A DNA stretch of 64,000 bases, taken from assembly GCA_012862575.1 (NCBI GenBank), contig BLSF01000035.1, positions 372,001 to 436,000 on the forward strand, written 5' to 3'. Position 1 is the first letter of the stretch. Every line of letters begins with the position of its first letter. Positions 17,253-30,200 of the stretch are shown piece after piece. Origin of the DNA: Parietichytrium sp. I65-24A. Taxonomy: Eukaryota; Sar; Bigyra; Thraustochytrida; Thraustochytriidae. The notes under the pieces are model-generated. The model was not told where the DNA came from. It made no database searches and saw nothing but the letters and a program-made list of their open reading frames with translations. The position numbers were made by a program, and so were the translations under genes.

Positions 17253-19855
17253 CTTTTGCTAAGCCCTCCTACCGCTTTATGCTAATGCGCCCGCCGCACA
17301 GGAGTGACTTACGCTTTTCGGTAGGCTTACCTTCCCCACGATGAACAGCACACTGCTACGGCGTTTACTATTCGATGGGATAAGACTGAGGTGTCGTACC
17401 AGGCTCTAGAGGCTTCCTATTCCTGGGTTGTTAGGAGCTGTTACCCGTGAGGCTATACCTCAGGTGAGGTACTTGGGTTAGGGATGATAGAGAGCGGAGT
17501 TATGGGCGATGCTATATAGTCCTACGTCGTAAATGTAAATTCTCCGTGCCGGGCTGTAATGATCGATTATCGAAACTCCTAACGTAAGTCAACCTACAGT
17601 CCTGGTGGGGTCGTCTGGGATTATTTCCGGGCGCAAATAGCCGCTGAGTGTTGGCAGGTTTATCCGAGAACAACGAACCGCTCCTTGTGGTAGCACTGCG
17701 AGTAGCCCTCCTAGCGTCGGGGAATCTGTAAAGTCGCCGGGGCTGATGATGGTGGTGAAAAGAAATTCACCAATTGCCCGACGCCAGAAAATCCGACCAA
17801 ATTTGCTGGAAATTATTCGCAACTCGATCGATGTATTATTCGATGATGATAATCGATGTATGTTCTAACAATACGTGTAATTTTTCGACACACGAGGACT
17901 CGAGAAGGTTGGAATGCTTCGCAAATGACAAATGATGATGCCGAGCGCGTTCTCGCTGCGTTTCGGGATTGCCGATGAACAAACTGCTCTGCACTGCACT
18001 GTGCTGCACAGCTATGCCCCGCGTGCTTGCAAAGTTCGACTGATAAATAAATTATATTAATTGATTGGTTGATTGACTGTGAGTGAGTGACTGATTTCAA
18101 TGTGTGGTTGGTTGGTTTATGAACGCCGGCTTGACCGGCCGGGGCTTTTAACTCGCTGATTCACTAATTCTAAATTCTACTAATTCGCTGATTCGCTGAT
18201 TCGCTGGGACTATGACTGTGACGAGAAAGTTGAGAAATAAGAAAAGCCTTTTTCCTTGATTGCAAGTCGTGAGTTTGGTGGAGTTTATTAAGAAGATGAA
18301 CGGAAGAGCGAAGACGTTCAAGGAGGTCGTCCGTTCAACAGCAGTCATGATCACGGTTGTGATGCGTTGCGTTGCGTTGCTGCCAAATGTTGCCAACGTT
18401 GCGGTGCAGCCTCACTCGCTCAATCATTCTCAACCAGAAAATGTCCGATAGATTCCTCCTGCTCAGCTCTGCACTGCTCTTACTCAGAAATAGTGCAGAC
18501 AGTGAGTGCTGGAAATAGCTGTGAAAGTTTCCCACGGTTTTCCGCGCTTTCGTGAGGCAGGCCATCTCTACGAGGTGTAACACAGGAGGCGCAAGTGCAA
18601 CAAAACGAGTGCCGTCCACGTCTATCTTTCGTTCTTTCTTTCTTTCTTTCTTTCTTCCCTTCCTTTTTTGGCCTCTCAAGTTTGCTTTACCGTTGTCCAC
18701 ATTAATAACAAATGTGAAACACTCTATCGCACTCTATCTCGGGAGATGGACAGGTTGGAAAAAGAGCGGCATTGCATGTTTTTCTTGTTCACAGACTTCA
18801 CAGTCAGTGAAGAAATTTTCGACTGTGAAAGCTTCAACTTTCTCCGACGGAAATGGGGCGGAGGAGTCTCGAGATAGAGGATGCTCAGCGTTTCTTTTGT
18901 CGGTCTTGATCAAGCGCCATTGAAAAAGACGCGCGAACCTAACCGGGTGACCATGTCATTGAAATTAACAGGAAATCAATCGTCCTGTGCTCTCTTGTCA
19001 CTGGCTCGCGCTCGCAAGGAGGGAAGTTGCAGCTTTTTTTGTATTCCGAATCCTGAATTAAAATTCTTGAGTTCTGGACCTCGCTTCCCAATTTGTCACA
19101 CGCGAATGGCCTTGTAATTTCACAATCGCAGAGCGGAGCACTCGTCCTGATGGTGAGTAGAATGCGACGTGAAATGAAAACTTTTCTTCCGTTGCAGCAC
19201 TTATTGGCACGAGGGGGGGGCGAAAACTAGAGCCGCCTTTCGAGCTGTTGAACAACAGGAAATGGTGGTCCGAAAGGGAATAGAGACTGGAGAGTTGAGC
19301 ATTGTAAAACGAGTGGCCTCTGTCTAGTCGATTTCTTGGCTGATGTGGCGTCGGAGAATATATAGGCAATTGCCTCTGTTCTTCTTTCTATCTATCTATC
19401 TATCCATCTATCTATCGCGGGATTTCGATAAACGGAGAATTGGGCTCCGTTGCCATCGGTGTATTCGCCGTGAAGCCATTGTGCGAAGGAGAACTGCCGT
19501 GAAAGGCTCACGCCACATAGGCTCTCTCGCATTTCAGCTCCCAGAGAAATTAACTGTAAATTCATATTCAGTTGACTGTGATCTTGAAGACCACCCCAAA
19601 GCTGAGGTATATTGCGTCGGGGAATTTCGTGTGGCCAAAGACTTGGGACGCTTGTGCGAACTTCATGTGGCCCAATGGTTGGAGCTCTGCGACGATAAAA
19701 CTTGGGACACCAGAGCAGCCGCATTCGCGAATCCGGAGCTCGAATGGCTATCGAGGTAGCCGGAGAAGAAGGCTGACCGCGAGCGGTCTTCATAAATTTT
19801 TCACTACATACATACTACATTTACAGACAGAAGAAATAAAGAAAAGCTGGAACCT
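17253..19855. other. 2.6-kb region without a confident gene
   Basis: A CTTT microsatellite lies near 18630-18656 and a TATC one near 19389-19420. A plus-strand frame at 19343-19759 has a protein-like second half and is listed separately. No other coding support is seen on either strand. Confidence 0.5.
19343..19759 (+). CDS. Doubtful small ORF
   Basis: A 138-codon frame whose last ~78 residues (from SLAFQLPEKLTVNS to ANPELEWLSR) have ordinary protein-like composition with alternating acidic and hydrophobic residues, while the first 40 include a translated TATC microsatellite and look non-coding. It is convergent with the PX gene and ends about 100 bases from it. A minus-strand frame overlaps it, so the coding strand is not settled. 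It could be the last exon of a spliced gene. No family is recognised. Confidence 0.25.
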   Translation: MWRRRIYRQLPLFFFLSIYLSIYLSRDFDKRRIGLRCHRCIRREAIVRRRTAVKGSRHIGSLAFQLPEKLTVNSYSVDCDLEDHPKAEVYCVGEFRVAKDLGRLCELHVAQWLELCDDKTWDTRAAAFANPELEWLSR

Positions 19856-21265
19856 CTAGGGCTCTGAGAACAAAAAGCTACGGACAAAGGTGCGAAATGC
19901 GGGAGACTCTTCCGTGAGCACATCGTAATTTTGAGCGTACCGTTCCAGGAATATCTCGAGAGCCATCCTCCGGCCTTCCAAGCCTCGCTGCGAAAGGCTT
20001 CTGCCCAGAAAAGACTTTTCCGGAAATGGCAAGAGGCGCATTTTACTGTACGATGAGATTTCGCTCAGCACGGCTTGATGCACAGCCAAGAGCTCGCTGT
20101 ATCGCATGGGTTGGCGATGTGTGCCGTTTAGAAACACATCAAAGTAAGCCTTGTGGTTTTCCCGGTTCTGGTACACCACGGGAACTACGAAACTAACACT
20201 GCTCGACTTTATCTGCGCAGGCATTGGCGACCCAGGAGTCTTGTCGGTCAGCGGAAAGCTCTGCCTTGGGTTCTGGGACGGGAGGATGCGGGCCACTCTG
20301 GGAAGAGCCTTGCAAATAAGCTTGGAATACAGGACTCCGGTCTGATCAGCCACGGGCAGGAAGGAGATGAGCGGGATGAGCCTGTCGAGGACTTCCACAG
20401 TATGATCCATCTGCGGGGCAAGATTGTCCATATACTTTACCAGGATGGGGATATGCGGCAAAAGGGGGTCCATGTGCGGCTGAAGCCTCTTGGCGTGCGG
20501 GGCGATCAGGGGAACGTATTTGACCACCTTATCCAGATGAGGGAGAATCTCCTCCCAACCGCGCACGTCGAGAAAGATCACTAAATCATCAATGTAATCC
20601 GCGATTTCGGTAAAGTGAGGGAGGAGGAGATCGATGTGCGGGAGAATCTTGTGCGCGTGAGGCGCAATGACATGAAACTTGGACGCAAGAAGGTCCAGGT
20701 GGGGGAGAATTTTTTCCAAGTTGGCCAATATGTCGGGCAAAATAGGCAACACATATTCCTTCTCTGCCATCATGGTGTCCAAAAGTGGTCCGAGTTCCTC
20801 GATATGCTCAATGAGTTTAGGAAGGTAAGGGAGCACCTCAAAGGTGTAAGGCAGGAGTTCGGGGATGTGAGGAATGATGTGCACCAAGTTCTCACGCAGG
20901 GCGCCCGCCCGATCCACGGCTCTTCCAATGAGCCGAAGCGGCGCCATCCAAGTCATGAACGCCCCCACGCAAACGCACAAGACATCTCTCCACACCTGCG
21001 TTTCGAGAAGCCTGGGCAAGTCGTAGAGTTGAACGACAAATATCACAGATCCTACAAAAAGCGCTGACCACAGGCCCGCTGGCGCGCCGCGGCCTTGAAC
21101 AACGTTTATAGCGACCTGAATGCCATTATCCTCATTCGATTGTGGAGCCTCCTCGACTAGATCTTTCTCCGAAGCAATTTTCTCGGCGCTATTCCGCGCA
21201 AACTCACGATACGACCTTCCACTGCGCTCTGAATTGCGCCTCTTCCGCGTCGACTGCGCACTCAT
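19856..21265 (-). CDS. Membrane-anchored PX-domain protein with Pro-heptad repeats
   Basis: The frame begins further upstream, but the first ATG is at 21265, giving 469 residues. Order: basic, disordered N-terminus (1-60); two hydrophobic spans (about 65-106); a helical array at about 128-301 in which LPH, LPY or APH recurs at 7- or 14-residue spacing; and a C-terminal PX domain (about 355-467). The PX part shows RYSELLAVHQAVL, the LPFPEK proline loop and RRMALEIFLERY, the usual phosphoinositide-binding fold pattern. PX proteins bind PI3P on endosomes, and the membrane spans suggest a protein tethered in one membrane reaching another. The array resembles no named repeat known to me. The 5' flank carries a CAGAATT array. 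Confidence 0.7.
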   Translation of the reverse strand: MSAQSTRKRRNSERSGRSYREFARNSAEKIASEKDLVEEAPQSNEDNGIQVAINVVQGRGAPAGLWSALFVGSVIFVVQLYDLPRLLETQVWRDVLCVCVGAFMTWMAPLRLIGRAVDRAGALRENLVHIIPHIPELLPYTFEVLPYLPKLIEHIEELGPLLDTMMAEKEYVLPILPDILANLEKILPHLDLLASKFHVIAPHAHKILPHIDLLLPHFTEIADYIDDLVIFLDVRGWEEILPHLDKVVKYVPLIAPHAKRLQPHMDPLLPHIPILVKYMDNLAPQMDHTVEVLDRLIPLISFLPVADQTGVLYSKLICKALPRVARILPSQNPRQSFPLTDKTPGSPMPAQIKSSSVSFVVPVVYQNRENHKAYFDVFLNGTHRQPMRYSELLAVHQAVLSEISSYSKMRLLPFPEKSFLGRSLSQRGLEGRRMALEIFLERYAQNYDVLTEESPAFRTFVRSFLFSEP

Positions 21266-21637
21266 CGCTGACGATTCCTCTGCTCCACGTTGCTGCCTTC
21301 TTTCGCGCTTTATAAGCACTGCCGTGAGCTCTTCCACGCAAACAGAACAAAATTTCCTCGTTTTTTTCGCAACCAACCGCAACACCTCACCAAACACTTT
21401 AGGACCGAGCTAACCTTGCTTGCGCTCTTTGATCTTTGATATTTGATCTTCGATCCTGCTTTAAAGCCCCACAAATCCAAACTCTGCTGCTCAACTTTGC
21501 AACAACTTTGCTCTCAACTTTGCCCAACTTTGCTCAACTTTGCTAAACTTTGCTCAATGGGCCAACTTGTTTTTGTGAGGTTTGGCGCTCCTAATCAAAA
21601 CGTTCCTCAGTTTAGAGCTCCAATCTCTCTCTGTATT

Positions 21638-21662
21638 CAGAATTCAGAATTCAGAATTCAGC
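21638..21662. repeat. CAGAATT heptamer array in PX gene 5' flank
   Basis: Three head-to-tail units, about 375 bp upstream of the PX-protein ATG, matching the array upstream of the kinase gene. Confidence 0.7.
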
Positions 21663-24600
21663 AGACCTGTTGCCGCGTAGGCTGCGAGGACTCTTCGCGA
21701 GGACCCACACTTTTAGTGTTTAACATAACTGGATCTTATACTAGCCGAAGAGGGTGTGTGAGCGATTGTTATGATATTGTTTAGATAGGATGGGTAAGAG
21801 TCTTGAATGTATTACGATGCATTACGATGTATTACGAGTGTGAAGAAGAAGGTCTTGCTTGCTACTGGATGTAGTAGTAGTGATGGTAGTGTGTATCCGT
21901 ATCCGGCATGGGTACTGCGTAGCTATCTGAATACTGTAAGCGAGGGACGGTTTGGGCTGGTTGGGGTGAGGAGCTGAATGAAGCTTACTTTGATCGCCGA
22001 GTCCTCTGTGTGCTCATGCTAGTCGGAGCTCGAATCCCATGGTCGCTTCTCATTTTTTAGAATCCTTTTTACAGCTTTGAGATGCAGGGCATTGCAGGCA
22101 TTGCAGGGCACCTGGAGCAAGTGCTTGCTTTTGGCTGTCAGATTCAATATTCAAAACTGCATTATGCACACTGCACAAACAACTCCATTGCTCGTGTTGA
22201 ACGCGTACGAGTACCTGGAACCGATCTAAAAATCGACGCAGCTGCAAAAATGACAAGAATGTCAGGCCTACGGAATGACGCACAAGTGGCTTTCGCACCC
22301 GCACGAACTTTCAGAAGAACTCAATTGGTTTCAATTGGTTTCAATTTCAATTTGATTCCGGTTGATGAAAGAGTTGCAATGGTACTCGGTATACCCGCCC
22401 GCTCGGGTCCGACAGTAGGCTTTTATCGCCCGACATCGCCCGACTCGGCCGGAGCAGCTGAGCATCGCAGATGCCGTCTCGGACATTTCGCACTCCGATT
22501 CTGCAGTGCTCATCGGAGTTGATGCTCGCACTCTTCGCGCGCCAAACTACCGTGCTTTGCATTTTACTATCTTCTCAAGATAAGGAGAAAGACACAGACA
22601 AGAAAGCTCGCCACGTGCCAGCCGCCTTGCGAATGCAAATTCCCACTTTGTGAAGACTGAGCGTAGCTGCAAACAGATAAATAAGTCATAGAAATGGTTT
22701 TTGATTGCTCACTTCCGACCCGGCTCGATGAGGGTGCCGGTAGGTAGACGACACACAAATGATCCGGTGCAATGTTTTTGTGCCCACAGAATTGCTTCCA
22801 AGGTTGCTACTTGGATCAATGATGAGGGGAGACAAAACAGTCAGTTCAGCAAAGTGCTGCCGTCTTTCATCCATCCTTTCAATTATCTCAATTGTCAATT
22901 CTCAATAAGCGTTTTTGGTTTTGTTTCTTGTCCTTTGCACAGCACTGTAAGAGGCCTGAAGGAGGAGAAGAAGGTGATAATGATGATGATGGTGATGATG
23001 AATGAAGAGCCGTGGACGGGGGGAGACTCATGCTGGCGATGTGGACATACGACACTCGTCTTGCCACACTTGCCACGCGAATTGGCAGCAAGATGTTTCG
23101 GAGATGGTGTGTCCGTTTGTGTGAATATCATCGTCTCTGTAGTCTGGGACGTGTACATGCAGTCAACAACAGTTCGATTCGAATGTCAACCGTAACTTGA
23201 TTTTGATGGACGAGCTTGACGAGCTGCGAATATTTTTTCTCTCTTAGTTCTCTGTTTTTTTCATTAATTTACAGTTAATACAGCTTATCAAAAGTTACAT
23301 CACACCCGCTTTGATCCAGATCACTTTGTGTCAAATCGTTTTGTCATCGAATTTAGCAAATCAGAGTCTTTCAAAGCCGGTTTGATCCCATCTCTGAGCC
23401 GTTTGCAGCACACTCGCTTCCTTCGATTTCCTTCGCAAATGTTTTGCGTCTTATTTTGATCAAGAAAAATTCAAATTCAACGTGTGTGCTAGTTTGTCGT
23501 GGCTGCGACTTGGTTCTCTTTGCGTCCGAAGGAGTTTCTTTCGCTCTCTTTGGCGCACCTCACGCACGCGACCTCCAGCTCCAGTAGCTAGAAACGCCCG
23601 GCGAGCTGTTCTGTTGTTCTCTATGTACAGATACGCTATTTCCATAGAGTCAGGATTGGAAAAGTGGAAGCACGTGCCAATACCGTGTCCGCTAACACCA
23701 ATGCGCTCACAAAAGGCTACAAGGACGTGTTCATTGGGTGGTTATGCTTCAAACCGGAATCAAGCATTTTCCAACCTTCTCCTGATTGCCGGGGATGGTG
23801 TGCACTTGTGGTGTGCATTATCCGAGAATGGTAGACCGGATAGTAGATGCTAGCTGGAATAAGAATATATTTCAATTTCCTTCTTCCTTCCTTTCCTTCC
23901 GTTCTTGCTTTTTTCCTTTCCTTCCGTCCTTCTAAGCCTCGTTAGTGGACTTCTTAGCGAAAGAGGATCGACTGTGAGTGCTTATGCTTGAGAACTCGAA
24001 GCGTTGACAGACAGATCAGACAGAGACGCGTAGTCATATGCACGAGATGCACGCATGCGAAGGCCATGCAGCCAAGGAGAGGACAGCGGAAAGCAAACCC
24101 CTTCTTGTTGCCCATTCCTGTTTGACTTTGCGGGCCTTTACACTGGGGGTGTCGTGAGAAGAATCAGGATAACACTTCACAAAATCGCTTCGCACGCGAA
24201 ACTACATTTGCGAAGAAAGCTCCTTCCCCTTCCCGAGCTTCCTAACTCCAAGGATTGCGACCTCCTCATTCTGCGAGTTGCACTCGCCCCTCTGTCAGCT
24301 GTGCATCTCCAAATGCTCAATGTACGGATAAGTTAAACTCACCCCAGTCAAGTTAGTGAGTAATTGAATGACAGCGAGTGAGAGAACGCAAGTTGGGTTT
24401 TGATTGATTGATTTGATGTGATTGACGTCTTTACAAAATTCAATTTGGAAAGTGATCGTCTAAACGGTCAGAGTGAGGCGAAAGACGAAAGACTCGCTGA
24501 CATGTGATTTGACTGACGTAGGACCACAACTGGCGTGAGCCTGTCAAGGCCCTTTAGGCCCGACGGTCCTGACGGACTTGATGCGCAAATGGCTGTCTCA

Positions 24601-25450
24601 GCGTCGCGCGCAGTAGCGGACTGCTACTCGCGTTCCTCGTCCTGCCCCGGCCCGGCTGTACTTACTTGCCAAAGTACTCATCGGAACACTCACCGCCAAC
24701 GTCACAAGACACTCACTCATTGACGGAGATTGTACTCCTTGGCTGGGAGTCAATCAATCTGTTCGATAGGCGACGCAAGCGCCTTTTGGCTTTACGCCGG
24801 CGAGACACAGCCCTGGAGTCCTTGGAAGACCCTGGAGCACATGAGCTGAGGGCTGTGAAGCGAGGTTGACGCAGACAATCTGGGCTGTTACTTAAGAGTC
24901 CTGTTGCACGCCATGCTGCCAACGTTCTTTGCAAAGGGTGGAATAGGCTCCGTGAGTGAGTGCTCTCGTCTCGCTTCGACATGCCGGCAGCTCGGGCAGC
25001 CCTGGTAGCCCGAGCCACGGTGAGAACTGTGAGCAACATGGGCAAAGTGCGCACCAGATTGAAGATTGATCTTTTCTCCAAGATCAATCTCTGGATCGTT
25101 TGGCTCCTCCGCTGGCAGATGCTGTCGCTCCCACAACGAACGCTAACTTACAGCGCAAGGCACGGAAGGGCAAACCCTTTCTCACTCGTCCGAATCTTCC
25201 AACTCAGTACAAGCTCATTTGCTTACTCTGAACTCTGTTGAGGTCCTATGACTGCAATGACTGATTGAATGTTGGCACATGGCCATCTACCGAGAATGTC
25301 GAGAGCGATTTCGGTCCACATTTCCCTCGCAAGTTCCAACTCGCGTCTTCCTTGCCACAGCTACCCTAGTACTAGTACTCACAGTCAGTACTCAGCACCT
25401 GTCTGCCGATGATCACTAACTCATGACACTCTTTGTTGCTGAGTGGTTTC

Positions 25451-25480
25451 GAATGAATGAATGAATGAATGAATGAATGA
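25451..25480. repeat. (GAAT)n microsatellite
   Basis: Seven tetranucleotide units; an ATTC-rich stretch in opposite orientation follows near 25638-25660. Confidence 0.9.
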
Positions 25481-26567
25481 AGCGCTTTCGATTGGGTTAT
25501 AGACATGGTTATTCCAGTGCGCTGCCTTGGTAGAATCGGGAAAAGTCTCTGTGGACGTTACACTCGCTACGAATTTCGAACTACGAAGTTGAATCGCTAA
25601 AGTTTGGAATCTCATTCGATAAGTCTGCAGTCCTTGACATTCATTCATCCATTCATTCATTGTTTTCCTTCCCCCGCAGATCGCCACTGGAGAACGGCAA
25701 CTTTTCCAAACATCAATACCATCATGGCAACGATGAGTGGGCGCTACTATTTAAATCTCTTCTGTCACTTTCACCTTCCTTCTCTTCTTCTTCTCTCTCT
25801 CTCTGCAGATATCGCCGTAGCCACTCGCTTAGAGCATCTAAGTTTTGAATAACATATCCTATCATGTAGCCTTAGTGCCACGCACCTCGTCTCGGGGCAG
25901 GCGCCTTACTAAGTAACACATAGAAGACGGTAAGACCAGGTGTGCGAACCTCTCTCACAGAGTCTCACCAATTCACGTGGTACTGCGTACTAGAGGTGGA
26001 TAGAAGTGCCGATTTGTTGACATATTTTTCGTTCTAACAAACATTCTTTGCTCCGCTTCTCGTTTCTTTTCTTTTCGTCTCGATCTCACTTGGCGATTTC
26101 ATCTCGGAACGTCATACAGCAAGCTAGTAAGTTATTGATAGCCTCGTGGCTCGTTGAGTGATAGACGATGATAGAGGTGATAGAAGGACGGTGAAAAAGC
26201 GACAAGTTAAAAGGCAGAAAAGTTTTGTCGGACAACTGCAAGATGAAAGAAACTAAATTTCTTTCCCAATTCTACAAATTATAAAAGGCTATGCTGTGCG
26301 TCTCTGTGGTCCGTCTGTGGTCTATAGTCGATATATACTCCGTGGTCTGTGAGGGCGGCGGCGGTGTGAGGGGCCAAGGACACCCACATTCCCAACGCTC
26401 CTGCCTCTTTCCTTCTCCCCTTGTGCGCCGAGTCCTGTTACTACTACCAGCGAGCCTGACGGAAGCTACCGTGCGATGGGAAAGTTGCTGCTCGCCGAGT
26501 TTTGTCTCTTTCAAGGATACCGATTCTCACAATCGCAGAGGCGTCCGCAGAGAGTTGAGAGTGGAGA

Positions 26568-26603
26568 GGGAAGGAAGGAAGGAAGGAAGGAAGGAAGGAA
26601 GGA
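26568..26603. repeat. (GGAA)n microsatellite
   Basis: About nine uninterrupted tetranucleotide units in the gene-poor region. Confidence 0.9.
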
Positions 26604-27481
26604 CGAGTCTGCAAGCTTTGATCTAAATCGCTGGCAACCAAGGGATACTGCGACGGTACGAGTTTTTACTGACGCAGTGAATGGCGTTGGCTTGTCTTTT
26701 TTGTCTCCTCCGACTCCAGCCAGCGATGTCTTCTCTCTCTTCTCACTCACTCATTCACTCACTCAATCTTTCTCTCTCTCTTGCAGCCAGCCCAACTTGA
26801 ACTATTACCAATTTCTTGGCGAAAAATTACAACTTGTGTTGGGCCTTGCTCCCTCTCCCTCCTTCCTATATTTCTCTCTTTCTCTTCCTCCTCCTCCTTC
26901 CTTTTTTCCTTCCACCCTGCCACACAATACCGGCGGCCCTACCAGCTCCTTACCACATCCGCTAGCCCCGCCGGAGCGTGGTCGACTGAATGTAAGCGCA
27001 GTGTCGTACGCGCAGGGTAGAGCGGCTTAGGGCGATCGAATAGGAGTGTTCTATGGCAGGAGGTAGGCAGAGGGAGGGGGGGCTAGGCGCGTGGGCTAGG
27101 CGGCGGGGTAAGGGCAGACTAGGGGCATGATGAGTTGGAGATGGAGTGGGAGTGAGCGATTGTGTGTGAGTGTGTGGCACCAGACTCCTTTTGGTTTTGG
27201 TGTTTTGGTTTTGATTTTGATTTCCGTGGTCTCTTGCGATTTGCATTTGCATTTGCATTTGCATGCAGCGCACACCCGACTGCGTCGAAGGGCTTTGGAT
27301 CATTGTATAAAGTCCAAACTCTGAGCCTCGAGCGCTGGTGTGCGAGTCGAGTTGTTCTCCACAGGTTGTGCAGCAGGTTGCAAAGGGTTGCGAAGGCCCG
27401 GGTTTTGTCACGGCGGTTCGCGAGTTTGAGCTTGGATTGGGGGCCGATTAGATCTGATCTGATTCGACTGCGCCGTTCAAG

Positions 27482-28570
27482 ATGGCTGCGGAGGTCTTGT
27501 TCAAATGGAATAGCGGCACGGTGAATCTCAAGATGGCGAGGTCCGTGGTGAGGTTTCTCGCTCAAGAGCACGGCAGGCTCTCCGAGGTTGGCCCTACGCA
27601 GTGCCTCAGGGACATTCTGGATTGGTTCAAAACGTGTGATCCTGACACGGACACGAGCTTTCGTGCGCTCGAGGCAAAGCACGGCCACAGCGAGGACTTT
27701 GACAGCGTGTGTGCTTTTCTCAAGGCCTACGATTACGACGAATTGAGAAAGTCGCATCCCAAACAATGCGGATCCCTGTGGATGGCGGTGCGCGGCGTGT
27801 GCCGCCAGGTGAATCGCAAGACCGAAGTGGAGCACTCTACTACCTCTTCCAAGTCTTCAAAAGACAGCGAGACGTCCCGGGGAACTACACACATGTCCCC
27901 AGAGACCTACGTCCAGAGCATCAGGGAAGGCTCTGACGAAATTGCGTTCGAGCTTCTCATGCTTCTCTCCAACCCTGATACCTCTCGCCTAAGCCGCAAC
28001 TGGACAGAGCAGCTTGTGCACACCGAGCGCACCTTGATGAACGCGTTGGTGGATCTTCGCCTCATCTTGCGGAACGTCAATTCTGGCAACGACGACGATG
28101 TTCAGATGAAGATGGAGCCTCACTATGACGAGGATGATGACGGCGGCGGCAACGGGAACAGCGACTACGGCGGTGGCCCACACAGCCCGCGGGACAACTA
28201 CCCGACTAGCCCAGGGGGCTCCTCTAGCTCTGGCGATAGCGGCTATGGCGCCGGCGGTCACCATGCTGGCAATGGCGGTCCGGGCTTCCAGTGGTACTCT
28301 ACTGCTGGGCTCTCGCAGCAGCTTGCAGACGTCTCCATTCAGTCTCCAAAGACGGAGACGACCGAGACCGTGTCTCCTCCTGAGACGCCTGCGTTGGAGG
28401 CCAACCGCATGAGCCTCAAGCGCGTGAGCAAACGCCTCAGCTTTTCCGCGAAACGGATTGGAAGCGAGACTTTCAAGCGCCTCAGCTCCTCACGAAAGTC
28501 CACCTCCACTCCATGCCAGCAAATCGCCTACGAGGGGGTCGAAACTGCAGTGACAGGCGGTGCGCAGTAG
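27482..28570 (+). CDS. Unrecognised protein with folded N-terminus and disordered tail
   Basis: The 362-residue product begins at ATG 27482 in a good context (purine at -3, G at +4). Residues 1-115 look like a small helical domain (FKWNSGTVNLKMARSVVRFL, then ILDWFKTC, FDSVCAFLKAYDYDEL and SLWMAVRGVCRQV). A second helical stretch, about 138-200, contains SIREGSDEIAFELLMLLSNP and RTLMNALVDLRLILRN. Residues 205-265 are Asp/Gly/Ser-rich, and the C-terminus has repeated RMSLKRVSKRLSFSAKR-type basic-Ser motifs that look like kinase sites. I do not recognise a family and see no membrane span or signal peptide. A cytosolic or nuclear scaffold is possible, but no function is claimed. Confidence 0.65.
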   Translation: MAAEVLFKWNSGTVNLKMARSVVRFLAQEHGRLSEVGPTQCLRDILDWFKTCDPDTDTSFRALEAKHGHSEDFDSVCAFLKAYDYDELRKSHPKQCGSLWMAVRGVCRQVNRKTEVEHSTTSSKSSKDSETSRGTTHMSPETYVQSIREGSDEIAFELLMLLSNPDTSRLSRNWTEQLVHTERTLMNALVDLRLILRNVNSGNDDDVQMKMEPHYDEDDDGGGNGNSDYGGGPHSPRDNYPTSPGGSSSSGDSGYGAGGHHAGNGGPGFQWYSTAGLSQQLADVSIQSPKTETTETVSPPETPALEANRMSLKRVSKRLSFSAKRIGSETFKRLSSSRKSTSTPCQQIAYEGVETAVTGGAQ

Positions 28571-30200
28571 AAACGCCCTGCCTTCCGCATGCACCCCTGA
28601 CCCTGCCCCTCCGGAATGATGCCGCGAGCAGGGTGGGCGGGAGGGAGAGAGAGAGAGAGATGGATGTGTCCATCCCATCTCGAGCGTAAGACAGGCTGGA
28701 TCGTAATCAGCACATCGTGCGGTCTCTATACTCTCTTCCTGTGTTCGCCCCCGCTTGAACAAATGTGACCTAGCTGCAAGACGGACCATCTGATCGAGTC
28801 AACGACCCAATCCGCGCACCTTTCAGACAAACACAGACACGCACACGAGCATGCTGTTTGTGGTCCCTGCCCTCCATGCTGGCAAGAAATGAAGCGCGAT
28901 GGCGTGTTGAGCCAACGCTTCGGATTGATAATTGTTGTTTTCTTGAACTACTTTGGCTCTGCCTTCCCCGGACCGTGCGATTGGCCCTCGCTCGTCAAAC
29001 GAACGAACTGGGGACAGAGCGTATAAATGATCATTACCTTCTCTTCATGCCTGGCGCGCCGCAACGAGGTTGCTGAGCGCGACCGGTTCAAACCAAAGAT
29101 TTTTTTTACACAACTATCCTCATTTCCCCTTACGCATGTTGCCCCACGAGTCGACCAACTCCTCCGGGTCAGAAACGGTTTCATTCGACTCTTTCCGGAC
29201 CGGCCCCGGTCCCGTTAGGCCCACGCCGGAAAAGCCGAAATGCGAAAGCGACGGACGAAATGCTTGAGCTGGAAATGACCGTAAATTGTTTTCATTGACT
29301 TTGCACGACTAGAACTGGGACGATTTTACCCATTTTGTTTTAATCCACTTTGAGAAACCTCGCGTTCCTGGCACATCTTCTCTATTCTTACATCCTTACA
29401 TCCTTACATTCTCATCTTGCTCTCACTCTTCGTGCATTATTGCCGACGCAAGCATCATCGACAGATCTCACAGCACTTGCACGGCTATTATTAGTGTATG
29501 TTGGTGTGGTCCCACGTTCAACCTGAATTCTGCCGTCCTTGACGTTTCGTCAATTAGAGTCTCTCATGAACAGCAACACGGCCGACCAGCAACTCTGTTG
29601 AACAAAAACTTTGCTCTGAGTTCTGACCACGTTCTGGCATTTAAAAATTCTAAATTCTAAATTTGTTCTGTTCTGAATTATTCTGAACCGAAACAGCTTC
29701 TTCTGAATTTCTGAATTTCGGAACTCTATAAACTCTATCATAGAGGCAAGCCGGGAGAGGTGCTAGCACGTCAATACTGTTTGATAAGACAGCACTCTTA
29801 GACAATTTGCTACTTATTTCAACAATAATTCGCTACTGAATCGCGGTCGCCATTAAATCATTACCGGCATCCCAACGACTACCACGATATCCGAAACTAT
29901 CCTTGGCTACTGGATCGCCTAGGCCCCGTCTCCTGGCGACGGTCACGGTGTCAGTGTCACAGAATGTCACAGAGCTCAATGCGCCTTCTTACTAATTTAA
30001 CCTAAGCAGTGGTTGCAGAGCCCGGGTAATGCCCACATACACATTAACGTAGCATGGTGCAGAGTATGGGATTGTGAAAATTGTGAAAATAGAAAGTTTG
30101 TTTGTTTGTTCGGAGTGAACAATTATTGGATTGACAGCGAATGCAAAGACAGTGAAAGCAAAGACGGCACAGCACGTCAATGGCAAGAGAGGAAACGTGG

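Larger units (their letters stand above)
21266..27481. other. 6.2-kb gene-poor region with microsatellites
   Basis: No gene is supported. Noted contents: CAACTTTG-rich repeats near 21490-21560, a CAGAATT array at 21638-21662, GATGAT runs near 22976-23000, GAATGAAT at 25451-25480 and GGAA at 26568-26603. Several pyrimidine-rich tracts end in cag (near 25679, 25809 and 26786) and could be splice acceptors of an unrecognised plus-strand transcript leading to the gene at 27482. Frames of up to 184 residues here are low-complexity. Confidence 0.5.

Noticed and set aside
29041-29110. GGTTCAAACC followed by a T run, suggestive of a Pol III gene
   Set aside because: No proper A box or acceptor stem pairing; spacing is too short for a tRNA.
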